Below, piece after piece: positions 28,261 through 35,905 of a stretch of 64,000 nucleotides of DNA. The first letter of the stretch is position 1, and every line of letters begins with the position of its first letter. Under the pieces are notes generated by a model. It saw nothing but the letters and a program-made list of their open reading frames with translations. It was not told the origin of the DNA and ran no database searches. The DNA is from Motilimonas eburnea (GTDB lineage Bacteria; Pseudomonadota; Gammaproteobacteria; Enterobacterales; CBDFNC01), in assembly GCF_021295345.1 (NCBI RefSeq), contig NZ_JAIMJB010000009.1, positions 62,001 through 126,000 of the forward strand. Direction: 5' to 3'. A program made the translations under genes and the position numbers.

Positions 28261-29228
28261 AAAACACACTGAGACATTGCTTGCTACTGGTTAGCTTAGG
28301 TTTGCTGGCCTGCGCGGCACACGCGCGCTCACCGCAACTTCCTTGGCAGCCGTTGCCGGATAATGCATGGGTAGTTTATCAGCCACAAACCAGAGACATG
28401 GCATTATCAGAAATAAAATGGCACCACATCTTTAAACAGTTACAGCAGCAAGGTGCAAAAGGGATCGTTTTTCAATGGAGCGCCTTTGGCACCGCGCATT
28501 TTAATCAAGGGTTACCAGAGACGCCCAACCTCAGTGGGGTTAACCTTGAGCGTTTATTTGAATTGGCAGCGCAGCGCGGCTTAAAAGTGAAAATTGGCCT
28601 ATACAGTGATCCGGCTTTCTTTAAGCAGATCAAGCAGTCACCCGAAACATTGGATGACTATTTAGCACAGTTACAACGCCATTCACTGCAACAAGCCATG
28701 CGCTGGCAATCAGTTTGGCAACACTCAGCCTTTGCTGGTTGGTATATCCCAGAAGAAATTGACGATTATCATTGGCAAAGCCCACTGCAGCAGGAAATAC
28801 TAATTAAGCATTTGCAGGAGTTTATAGGGAAATTAAAACAGTTGACGCCAGAGCAAGATACCTATCTGTCTGTGTACATAGGGGGCCATCAAGAGCCAAC
28901 GAAAACCTCGGCCTTCTTTAAACGAATTGCTGAACAAACCGAGGTTAATCTGTGGTTGCAAGACGGCATGGGCACCCAAGCCTTGTCGCAAGTACAGCGC
29001 CAGAGCTACTTTAACGCCTTACTGTCTTGTAAAAAGCCGAGCAATACCGGATTGATTTACGAGGTATTTCGCCAGCAATCTGGCCCTGATGAAACCTTTA
29101 CCGCGACTTATGTCGAGCCACAACAATGGCAACAGCAACTAAAGCAAGAGCAAATCTACTGCCCAACGCAGAACATCGTCTTCTCGCTGCGCTATTTGCC
29201 CTTGGCCAAAGGTTACCTACAACTCTAA
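28254..29228 (+). CDS. Periplasmic DUF4434 protein, YbcH-like third gene of the nfr operon
   Basis: 324 residues. The N-terminus is a signal peptide; L-L-A-C could be a weak lipobox, but cleavage by signal peptidase I after A-H-A is as likely. The rest looks like a TIM-barrel glycosidase-like fold of the DUF4434 type (G-I-V-F-Q-W-S-A-F, G-W-Y-I-P-E-E-I-D with an acidic pair, and S-V-Y-I-G-G-H). The start codon overlaps the nfrA stop as ATGGTAA. The equivalent third gene in E. coli is ybcH. A role in trimming or processing the exported glycan is inference from fold and position. Confidence 0.8.
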   Translation: MVKNTLRHCLLLVSLGLLACAAHARSPQLPWQPLPDNAWVVYQPQTRDMALSEIKWHHIFKQLQQQGAKGIVFQWSAFGTAHFNQGLPETPNLSGVNLERLFELAAQRGLKVKIGLYSDPAFFKQIKQSPETLDDYLAQLQRHSLQQAMRWQSVWQHSAFAGWYIPEEIDDYHWQSPLQQEILIKHLQEFIGKLKQLTPEQDTYLSVYIGGHQEPTKTSAFFKRIAEQTEVNLWLQDGMGTQALSQVQRQSYFNALLSCKKPSNTGLIYEVFRQQSGPDETFTATYVEPQQWQQQLKQEQIYCPTQNIVFSLRYLPLAKGYLQL

Positions 29229-29234
29229 AAGAAA

Positions 29235-29936
29235 CTAAGCGTGGGGTGGTAAATCGAACACAATCGCTTCTACCGCCTCATCACAACTTGCAAACACAAG
29301 CTGTTCAATGCGCTGCACCGCGCCACCGTCGCCGGGCTTAAGTTCAATATCATTTAACTTGAGCTTGCCCTTAATTAACTGCACATAAGCGATACGCTGT
29401 TTGCCCAAAATCATTTCGGCTGTTTCATTGGGTTGCAGTAATAAATGCAGTAGGCGCGCATCCTGCTTAATCTTCAAGGTGCCATCTCGGCCATCGGGGG
29501 TGATCACCTCATGCAAACCATTACGCATGCCAAACGCCTTTTGCTGATATCCCGGCTTACCGCCAAATTGGTTCGGCTCAATCCAAATTTGTAATAAGGT
29601 AAGCTCTTGATCTTGGCGCGCGTTAAACTCGCTGTGGCGAATACCACTGCCCGCCGACATCAACTGAAATTCACCCGCTGGCAATTCAGTGACATTACCG
29701 ACACTGTCTTTATGGGCAATCACGCCCGAGGTGACATAGGTAATGATCTCCATATCGCGATGACCATGGGTATCAAAGCCCGCCCCCGGCGCAATGATGT
29801 CATCATTAATCACCCTCAGCGCCGACACCCCCATAAAACGCGGATCATAATAATTAGCAAAGGAAAAAGAATAATGGGTATTAAGCCAACCATAATGGCC
29901 ACGGCCGCGCTCTTCGGCTTTTCTCACGGTGATCAT
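29235..29936 (-). CDS. Pirin-family protein (YhhW-like quercetin dioxygenase type)
   Basis: 233 residues, bicupin fold. The metal ligands are at the positions known for E. coli YhhW: His57 and His59 in T-H-G-H-R, His101 and Glu103 in H-S-E-F. The ATG at 29936 (GGAG 7 bp upstream, protein start M-I-T-V-R-K-A) is preferred over an in-frame ATG at 29963. Such proteins can show quercetinase activity; the natural substrate is uncertain. It converges on the nfr operon with only 6 bp between stops. Confidence 0.93.
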   Translation of the reverse strand: MITVRKAEERGRGHYGWLNTHYSFSFANYYDPRFMGVSALRVINDDIIAPGAGFDTHGHRDMEIITYVTSGVIAHKDSVGNVTELPAGEFQLMSAGSGIRHSEFNARQDQELTLLQIWIEPNQFGGKPGYQQKAFGMRNGLHEVITPDGRDGTLKIKQDARLLHLLLQPNETAEMILGKQRIAYVQLIKGKLKLNDIELKPGDGGAVQRIEQLVFASCDEAVEAIVFDLPPHA

Positions 29937-30291
29937 AAACAACTCCATCGCCCCAAAGGGCATGCAAATAAAGTGATGGGCCTAATATAGCGAGTAATTA
30001 AACGAATGAATAACGCCAAATATCTAATGTATTGTTCTAAAAAATAGAATCATCATCCCGCTCCAACTCCCCTGTTGGCGCCACTGCTTGTGGGAGGCGA
30101 GCTCGCTCGGCGAAAAACATCCTTAGAGTTGATTAGGCCCGGCTTTAGGGTGGCATTATTCAGGCTTAGTTCTTTAAATAAATGGTGATTAGAACTAGCT
30201 AGAGTCATGTCTCGTTATAGACTGATTCGCATAGAACATAGATGTAAGATAATGCAAAATAACGACTTTCAGTGCACAGATAAGCCACGCC
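29937..30291. other. Intergenic region at the left edge of the accessory island
   Basis: About 355 bp without a gene. It holds one REP-like palindrome (30089-30115) and presumably promoters for the leftward pirin gene and the rightward methyltransferase. TTCGCA (about 30225) followed by TAAGAT (about 30247) is a possible promoter for the latter. Base composition shifts to more A/T from here to about 35.8 kb. Confidence 0.5.
30089..30115 (+). repeat. REP-like palindrome, left side of the island
   Basis: The copy reads TGTGGGAGGCGAGCTCGCTC then GGCGAA and contains the self-complementary GAGCTC core. It is the near-inverse of the copy at 35857-35882 (about four mismatches), so the two bracket the island in opposite orientation. 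Confidence 0.75.
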
Positions 30292-30882
30292 ATGAAGACG
30301 ACTAACCAATATTACAATGACAATGCACAGAGCTTTTTCACTACAACTGTGAATGTAGATGTTCAGAAACTTTACGACCGTTTTCTTCCTCGAGTCGATA
30401 ATCACGGAAAAATATTGGATGCAGGGTGTGGTTCCGGAAGAGATAGTAAAAACTTTATTAGTTTGGGCTACAAAGTCGTGGCATTTGATGCCAGTGAATC
30501 TCTTGTTGCAATGGCATCAGAATACATTGGACAACAGGTCATCCAAGCAACATTTAGTACTTTTAAATCAGCACCAGCCGACTTCGATGCTATTTGGGCA
30601 TGCGCCTCACTACTTCACGTTGCTAAAAGAGACCTTAAGAAAACATTTTTGCATCTTAGTGACCATCTCAAAACAAATGGCATTTTCTATTGCTCATTTA
30701 AATACGGTAATACTGAGCAAGTGCGTAATGGTCGCTTCTTTGTTGATATGAATGAACAAAATCTTAAAGATACTCTCTTATCTACTCAACTTGAAATTGA
30801 AGAAACTTGGATAAGCTCGGATGCAAGGCCTGGACGAGAAGCCGAGCAATGGTTAAATGCCATCTTGGTCAAAAAAGATTAA
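30292..30882 (+). CDS. Class I SAM-dependent methyltransferase
   Basis: 196 residues. Motif I reads I-L-D-A-G-C-G-S-G-R-D (about 37-47), followed by V-V-A-F-D-A-S acidic loop and D-A-I-W-A-C-A-S-L-L-H (motif IV region), typical of small Rossmann methyltransferases of the TehB/UbiE-like group. No DNA-methylase target-recognition domain or N/D-P-P-Y motif is visible, so DNA is not an obvious substrate. It lacks a clear Shine-Dalgarno. It ends 13 bp before the giant helicase gene and is almost certainly in its operon. Its substrate is unknown. Confidence 0.85.
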   Translation: MKTTNQYYNDNAQSFFTTTVNVDVQKLYDRFLPRVDNHGKILDAGCGSGRDSKNFISLGYKVVAFDASESLVAMASEYIGQQVIQATFSTFKSAPADFDAIWACASLLHVAKRDLKKTFLHLSDHLKTNGIFYCSFKYGNTEQVRNGRFFVDMNEQNLKDTLLSTQLEIEETWISSDARPGREAEQWLNAILVKKD

Positions 30883-30895
30883 GGAAAAGACACGG

Positions 30896-33787
30896 ATGCC
30901 AACACAATCGCTGACCATTCGAGATAACTTGCTGACCACGGGTGGTGACGACCCTCTGTTACCGCAACTGGTTCATGCCATCAATCATGCAACCGAAATA
31001 GAGATAGCAGTTTCTTTTATTCAGCCGTCAGGGCTTGATCTATTATTGCCAAGTATTCATGAGGCCATTGAACGAAAAGCAAATCACAATCAGCCACTCA
31101 AGCTCAGAATATTAACGTCTGACTATCTTCATATTACTCACCCTATCGCGCTGCGCTCTTTGGTCGAGCTAGAAGGTGATGAGGTGATTGTGAAAATTTT
31201 TGAAGCAAACAATCACAGTTTTCATCTCAAGTCATACATTTTTGTGCGCACTGATGAGACTCATTCTTTCTTCAATGGAACCGCTTTTGTTGGCTCGAAC
31301 AACATCAGTAAATCTGCCCTTACTGACGCCCATGAATGGAGCCTTCGATTAGATTACCGCCAGTCTGATGAGCCTTCGCAAGCGAAACAGTTCAACCATA
31401 TTCGTGAACAGTTTAACAAGCTATTTCATCATCCATTGGCAATAGCACTGACTGATGAGTGGATTGAAGACTATATCAAAAGAAGAACACCACCCAAGCT
31501 CTCAGCGGTGGGAGACGCTTCGCTGTTAGATGATGATGATTACACGCCAAATTCAGCACAAATAGAAGCACTACAAGCGCTTGATGACACACGCGATAAA
31601 GGTAACGTGCGTGGATTGGTTGTGATGGGGACGGGCATGGGGAAAACTTGGCTGTCCGCTTTTGATGCCAAGCAAATTCAAGCTAAACGTGTCCTATTTG
31701 TTGCCCACAGAGAAGAAATATTAAATCAAGCATTGAATACGTTTGCCAAGCTATGGCCAGAAAAATCAGCAGGGCTTTATCATGGTAAGCGAAAAGAAAA
31801 ACAAAAAAAGATGTTGTTTGCATCAGTACAGAGCTTGGGAAAAGAAGAGCATCTCAAGCACTTCGCTGCCGACTACTTTGACTACATCGTTGTGGATGAG
31901 TTTCACCATGCAAGCGCAAAAACATACCTCAATATTCTTAATCACTTTGAGCCAAAGTTTCTACTCGGGCTAACGGCGACGCCTGAGCGTACCGACCAAG
32001 CCAACATTCTCTCACTTTGCCACGATAACTTGGTATTCGAGCGCAACCTAGTACATGGTATTGATGGTGGCATTTTGGTGCCATTTCACTATTACGGTAT
32101 TTGGGATGATTCAGTTGATTATCAAGCGATCCCTTGGCGCAATGGCAAGTTTGACCCTGCGGCGCTAGATGCTCAATTTGCTACCAAACAAAGAGCAAAG
32201 CATATTTTTAAGCATTGGGAAGCGAAGCAACAATCTCGTACGCTTGCTTTCTGCATTTCCCAAAAGCACGCTGATTTTATGGCAGTGCAATTTAACATGG
32301 CATATGCCGAACAAGGTTATAAAGCGCTGTCTGTTCACAGCCATTCATCCGTTCGGCGTAATGAAGCATTAACTATGCTCGACAAAGGTGAAATACAAGT
32401 TCTGTTCTCGGTAGATTTATTTAACGAGGGGACGGACTTACCATCGATCGATACTGTGCTCATGTTGCGTCCAACAGAATCAAATATTATCTTTATTCAG
32501 CAGTTGGGCCGAGGGCTGCGTCGACACATCAACAAGACACACTTAGTTGTTTTAGACTTCATCGGTAATCACCGTTCATTCTTGAATAAGCAGGAAGTGC
32601 TTGGCATAACTACATCAAGTGATCTATCAAAATACGATGGCATTAAAGCTACAAATCCCAAGTTAGGCAATGGGTGTTTCGTCAATCTCGAGCCACAAAT
32701 CGTCGATTTTTGGCAAGCGCTTGTTAAACAATTACGACACACTGCTAAGGAAGAGTTTGAAAATCTGACTAATCATCTTGGGCACAGACCAAGAGCGGTG
32801 GAGTTTTATCGTGCAGGTTATGATTTCAATAAGGTCAACAAACAACATGGCAGTTGGCTAGAGCTAGTCGCCACAATGAGTAATGATGGAAACTTGCAAC
32901 GAATTGTCGAAGACCACAAATCGTTTTTATTAAATGCGGTTCAGAAAATGAGCATGACCAAATGTTTCAAAGCCATTCTGCTTGAAGCCTACCTCGAACT
33001 TGATGGTTTCAATGTTCCGCCGACGATGGAAATGCTTTCAGCTAAGAGTTGGCAGGTTTTATCGAGATACCCTCGGTTAAAAGAGTCGGATCTCCCGCCA
33101 AAAATTCGACAATTAGACGCTAACTCACCAGCTTGGTTAAAGTACTGGCTAATTAATCCAATTAACGCTTTGGTTGGTGGAAATACAAAGCAAAAAAATG
33201 CTTGGTTTAATGATGCGGCTGGAAAATTGACGGCTAACTTCACTGTTTCCTCTTCGCTTTTACCAGACTTTAATCACTTTGTTAAAGAGTTGGTTGATTT
33301 ACAGCTAGCAAAATATGCAGATAGAGAGCAAAAACAAGCCGAACCTGTGACAACGGTAAAGGCTGCTAACGATGGCATCATGCTGCCTTATTATCCAAAC
33401 TTAAAAATCGCCTGCGGTCATTTTAAGACTGGTACAAGTGATGATGTAGAAATGATGCCTGTAGAAATAAGTAACCTAAGTCAAGATAAACACTTTTTAG
33501 CAAGAGCTTCTGGTCATTCAATGAACGGTGGAAAGTCACCAATATTTGACGGTGACTTGCTATTACTTGAATTTGTGACACCGACATCCGCGGGATCAAT
33601 CACAGGAAAAACGATAGCGTTAGAAATACAAGATGACGTTGGTGACAGTCAGTACCTGCTTCGTGTTGTGCAAAAAGATAATCAGGGTCACTACTACCTA
33701 AAAGCTAACAATCCTGATTATGAGTTGATGCCAGCAAATGAATCGATGAGAACTTTTGCGAGATTGGTGAAAGTTTTACGCGAGTAA
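30896..33787 (+). CDS. PLD nuclease-SF2 helicase-DUF3427 protein with C-terminal UmuD/LexA-like S24 domain
   Basis: 963 residues. A phospholipase D-like nuclease domain (about 1-190; H-L-K near 110, then G-S-N-N-I-S) is followed by a DEAD/DEAH superfamily 2 helicase: M-G-T-G-M-G-K-T (about 240-248), V-V-D-E-F-H-H (about 331), G-L-T-A-T-P-E-R (about 360) and Q-Q-L-G-R-G-L-R-R (about 535). A DUF3427-type region comes next. Residues about 830-963 resemble UmuD/LexA: a Cys840-Gly841 pair where UmuD is cut, the nucleophile Ser875 in G-H-S-M-N-G-G, and D-G-D-L-L-L-L-E. Arg923 stands where the catalytic lysine is expected. AAGGA lies 10 bp upstream of the ATG at 30896. A role in defence or repair is inference. 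Confidence 0.88.
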   Translation: MPTQSLTIRDNLLTTGGDDPLLPQLVHAINHATEIEIAVSFIQPSGLDLLLPSIHEAIERKANHNQPLKLRILTSDYLHITHPIALRSLVELEGDEVIVKIFEANNHSFHLKSYIFVRTDETHSFFNGTAFVGSNNISKSALTDAHEWSLRLDYRQSDEPSQAKQFNHIREQFNKLFHHPLAIALTDEWIEDYIKRRTPPKLSAVGDASLLDDDDYTPNSAQIEALQALDDTRDKGNVRGLVVMGTGMGKTWLSAFDAKQIQAKRVLFVAHREEILNQALNTFAKLWPEKSAGLYHGKRKEKQKKMLFASVQSLGKEEHLKHFAADYFDYIVVDEFHHASAKTYLNILNHFEPKFLLGLTATPERTDQANILSLCHDNLVFERNLVHGIDGGILVPFHYYGIWDDSVDYQAIPWRNGKFDPAALDAQFATKQRAKHIFKHWEAKQQSRTLAFCISQKHADFMAVQFNMAYAEQGYKALSVHSHSSVRRNEALTMLDKGEIQVLFSVDLFNEGTDLPSIDTVLMLRPTESNIIFIQQLGRGLRRHINKTHLVVLDFIGNHRSFLNKQEVLGITTSSDLSKYDGIKATNPKLGNGCFVNLEPQIVDFWQALVKQLRHTAKEEFENLTNHLGHRPRAVEFYRAGYDFNKVNKQHGSWLELVATMSNDGNLQRIVEDHKSFLLNAVQKMSMTKCFKAILLEAYLELDGFNVPPTMEMLSAKSWQVLSRYPRLKESDLPPKIRQLDANSPAWLKYWLINPINALVGGNTKQKNAWFNDAAGKLTANFTVSSSLLPDFNHFVKELVDLQLAKYADREQKQAEPVTTVKAANDGIMLPYYPNLKIACGHFKTGTSDDVEMMPVEISNLSQDKHFLARASGHSMNGGKSPIFDGDLLLLEFVTPTSAGSITGKTIALEIQDDVGDSQYLLRVVQKDNQGHYYLKANNPDYELMPANESMRTFARLVKVLRE

Positions 33788-33899
33788 AAAACTAAAAGAC
33801 AATAATATCAATCACTAAAGAATTGCGTGCCTTTTTGAGCATTAGATCACTGCGATCTTGCCTCCAAACGGATCTTTTGCGCGATGAAGACTCAAGATG

Positions 33900-34526
33900 T
33901 CAGGCCAACCGATTATGCTTTTTTCTCAAGTTTTGAATATGTAGCTTATCTGTCGCTTCATTGGGTGGCATACGATAAAAACTAAGGCGTCCTAAGCAAA
34001 ACTGCACTCGATTAAGGCTGATCGTCATTTCCTGACGAGAGCTAAGATATTTGGATATTTCATCCGCATAAATAACTCCGGCAGGCATGGGCGTTTTAAA
34101 TTTGGCATCGCCAGAGAAGACAACGAGTGAATGTATATCTTGAGCAGGTAAAAAATCAAAAAGTGCAGATATAGCTTTGATATGTGCATAATTTTGTCTT
34201 ATTGGATTCTGAAAGCGAGTTTTTCTTCGATACAAAACCTGCGTCCACCTTGCTGACAGTGGGTCGCCAAATATCCAGCCACTATAATCTTTAGTTTCGA
34301 TGACATAAATGCCGTATTGTGAAATCAATAGGTGGTCAATTTGCGTTGTTGAGCCATCATTGCAGGGTAAGGTTATGTTGTTAAGAAGTATTTCTTTTTG
34401 TGGATCGAGCTGCGCTTGGATTAATTCAGCGACCTTCCTTTCTCCTGCATTGGTTCGATAAAGTCGACTGCGTTTACCGAGTATGTAAGCGCAAATAATG
34501 GCAAGTAAAGTGATGATGACGGACAT
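33900..34526 (-). CDS. NERD-domain protein with N-terminal membrane anchor
   Basis: 208 residues. An N-terminal hydrophobic helix (about 2-15) precedes a NERD (nuclease-related) domain: G-E-R-K-V-A-E-L, Q-I-D-H-L-L-I-S, Y-V-I-E-T-K-D-Y-S-G-W-I and F-Q-N-P-I-R-Q-N. The Asp and the E-x-K pair are those expected of a PD-(D/E)xK-like nuclease site. AAGGGG lies 9 bp upstream of the ATG. It follows the larger NERD gene by 25 bp and converges on the helicase gene across a 112-bp gap in which I see no clear terminator. The biological role is unknown. Confidence 0.87.
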   Translation of the reverse strand: MSVIITLLAIICAYILGKRSRLYRTNAGERKVAELIQAQLDPQKEILLNNITLPCNDGSTTQIDHLLISQYGIYVIETKDYSGWIFGDPLSARWTQVLYRRKTRFQNPIRQNYAHIKAISALFDFLPAQDIHSLVVFSGDAKFKTPMPAGVIYADEISKYLSSRQEMTISLNRVQFCLGRLSFYRMPPNEATDKLHIQNLRKKHNRLA

Positions 34527-34551
34527 ATATTAAACCCCTTTAGATGAGCGA

Positions 34552-35691
34552 CTACGAACTTGCCACTTCACTAGTCTTAGCCTGTTCATACACGAGCATA
34601 CTCGTTTCGCACTCTCCGCAGTTAAGGGTATAGCTAGCACGTTTTTTTGTTATTTTTGGTCTTTTATTGCCACACGTTGGGCAAGGAATGCGCATACTGG
34701 TGTTGGTTTCACAACTTGCACAGATAACGTAATAGCCGTGTTTACCATAGGCTGCAGTGAGCTGTGTATGGCCGCTACATTTTTTGCATTTGATTAAGGG
34801 GCTTTGGCTAGGGGATTGGGTGGAGGTAACATCATTCTCGTTTACTGTGGTATGAAATGACGAGGCCAAATCGTTCTTGCTCTGCACCGCCTTTTCAGTC
34901 TCACATTGTGCAGGCGATACTGATTCAGATTTTTCTGATCTAGCAAGGTCTACATTGTAGTTTTCAGGCGTTTGATCGGATAAAGCTAACAGGGAATTGC
35001 TGGCGAGCTTGTCTGTATCACCTTCGGTCTTTTCTTCAACTTGGCTGTTGCCTTGATGCTGCTCGAGTAGGAACGTTTCAATGGATTGTATTTCATCTTC
35101 ATTGAATGCGGGCCGCGTCGTGAATGCTTTTCGCAATATGCTAGGTATATCCATCATCTCGATAACTTTGTCGGCAATAAACTCACTTTTGACGACCATT
35201 TTACTGATATCGCTTGGCATATCGTCGCGTTCAATGATGGCATTACTTGAAATGGCGCATAGGTTATCCCAGCTACGCTTGCCAAAGTTTTGTGGCACTT
35301 TGCCCATTATTATTTTTGGCAGGATTTCTTCTCTGTGTTTAAACAGCATCGCGCGAAGCAATTGTTGCTGTAATTCAACTTGTTTGATTGGGGAGCGCAT
35401 GCCACTCCAGTTGCCTTGATAACTGCGCTGCCATTCACCAAGTTGATTTACTTTGACATGGCCTGTGATGCTTTTCGATTCGATTAATATAAAACCGTAG
35501 GAGTAGAGGATTAAATGGTCAATTTGAGCCGTTTCACCGTCATGGACAAATTTTAAGTCATTAAATACTCGAATATCTGGCTTGTCGGCAAACGCACGTT
35601 TAAGAAAAAATGCGACGTCTTGCTCTTGGCGGATGCCCGCTTGAAGCTTGGAATTAGCGGCAGATTTATTGTCGATATCTTTACAAATCAA
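34552..35691 (-). CDS. NERD-domain protein with C-terminal zinc ribbons
   Basis: About 379 residues from a TTG at 35691 that has GAGG 7 bp upstream. In-frame ATGs at 35817 and 35799 lack a Shine-Dalgarno and add a low-complexity stretch. The NERD domain (about 15-190) shows Q-I-D-H-L-I-L-Y and L-I-E-S-K-S-I, the acidic and lysine residues of a PD-(D/E)xK-like site. A polar, probably disordered linker follows. The C-terminus carries two or more C-x-x-C ribbons (C-K-K-C, C-A-S-C, C-P-T-C, C-G-E-C), likely zinc-binding and nucleic-acid-facing. It is the first gene of a leftward two-gene operon. Function unknown. Confidence 0.82.
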   Translation of the reverse strand: MICKDIDNKSAANSKLQAGIRQEQDVAFFLKRAFADKPDIRVFNDLKFVHDGETAQIDHLILYSYGFILIESKSITGHVKVNQLGEWQRSYQGNWSGMRSPIKQVELQQQLLRAMLFKHREEILPKIIMGKVPQNFGKRSWDNLCAISSNAIIERDDMPSDISKMVVKSEFIADKVIEMMDIPSILRKAFTTRPAFNEDEIQSIETFLLEQHQGNSQVEEKTEGDTDKLASNSLLALSDQTPENYNVDLARSEKSESVSPAQCETEKAVQSKNDLASSFHTTVNENDVTSTQSPSQSPLIKCKKCSGHTQLTAAYGKHGYYVICASCETNTSMRIPCPTCGNKRPKITKKRASYTLNCGECETSMLVYEQAKTSEVASS

Positions 35692-35856
35692 AACGCACCT
35701 CAGTAGTGGGTTAAATAATTTGATTTTATTATGACATTTATGTTTTTTGAAAGGATTGAATCGATAGATGTGAGTTGAGGCTCCTTTTAAGGGAGCCATT
35801 ACTGTTCTGTAGTACATAAATTATTAATGCATCTGTATGGGGCTGTGAAGTGTATG

Positions 35857-35882
35857 TTCGCTGAGCGAGCTCACCTCCCACC
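35857..35882 (-). repeat. REP-like palindrome, right side of the island
   Basis: The inverted copy TTCGCTGAGCGAGCTCACCT then CCCACC mirrors the copy at 30089-30115. It lies between the larger NERD gene and the sugar dehydrogenase gene. Confidence 0.72.
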
Positions 35883-35905
35883 GTATTCTTATGGGGGGGT
35901 TGTAC

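Noticed and set aside
30292-30882. DNA adenine or cytosine methyltransferase of a restriction-modification system
   Set aside because: No D/N-P-P-Y/F or P-C motif and no target-recognition domain; at 196 residues it fits a small-molecule or RNA/protein methyltransferase better.
35692-35817. Longer start for the zinc-ribbon NERD protein
   Set aside because: In-frame ATGs at 35817 and 35799 lack Shine-Dalgarno sequences and add a basic low-complexity stretch; a TTG at 35691 with GAGG fits better, though this is not certain.
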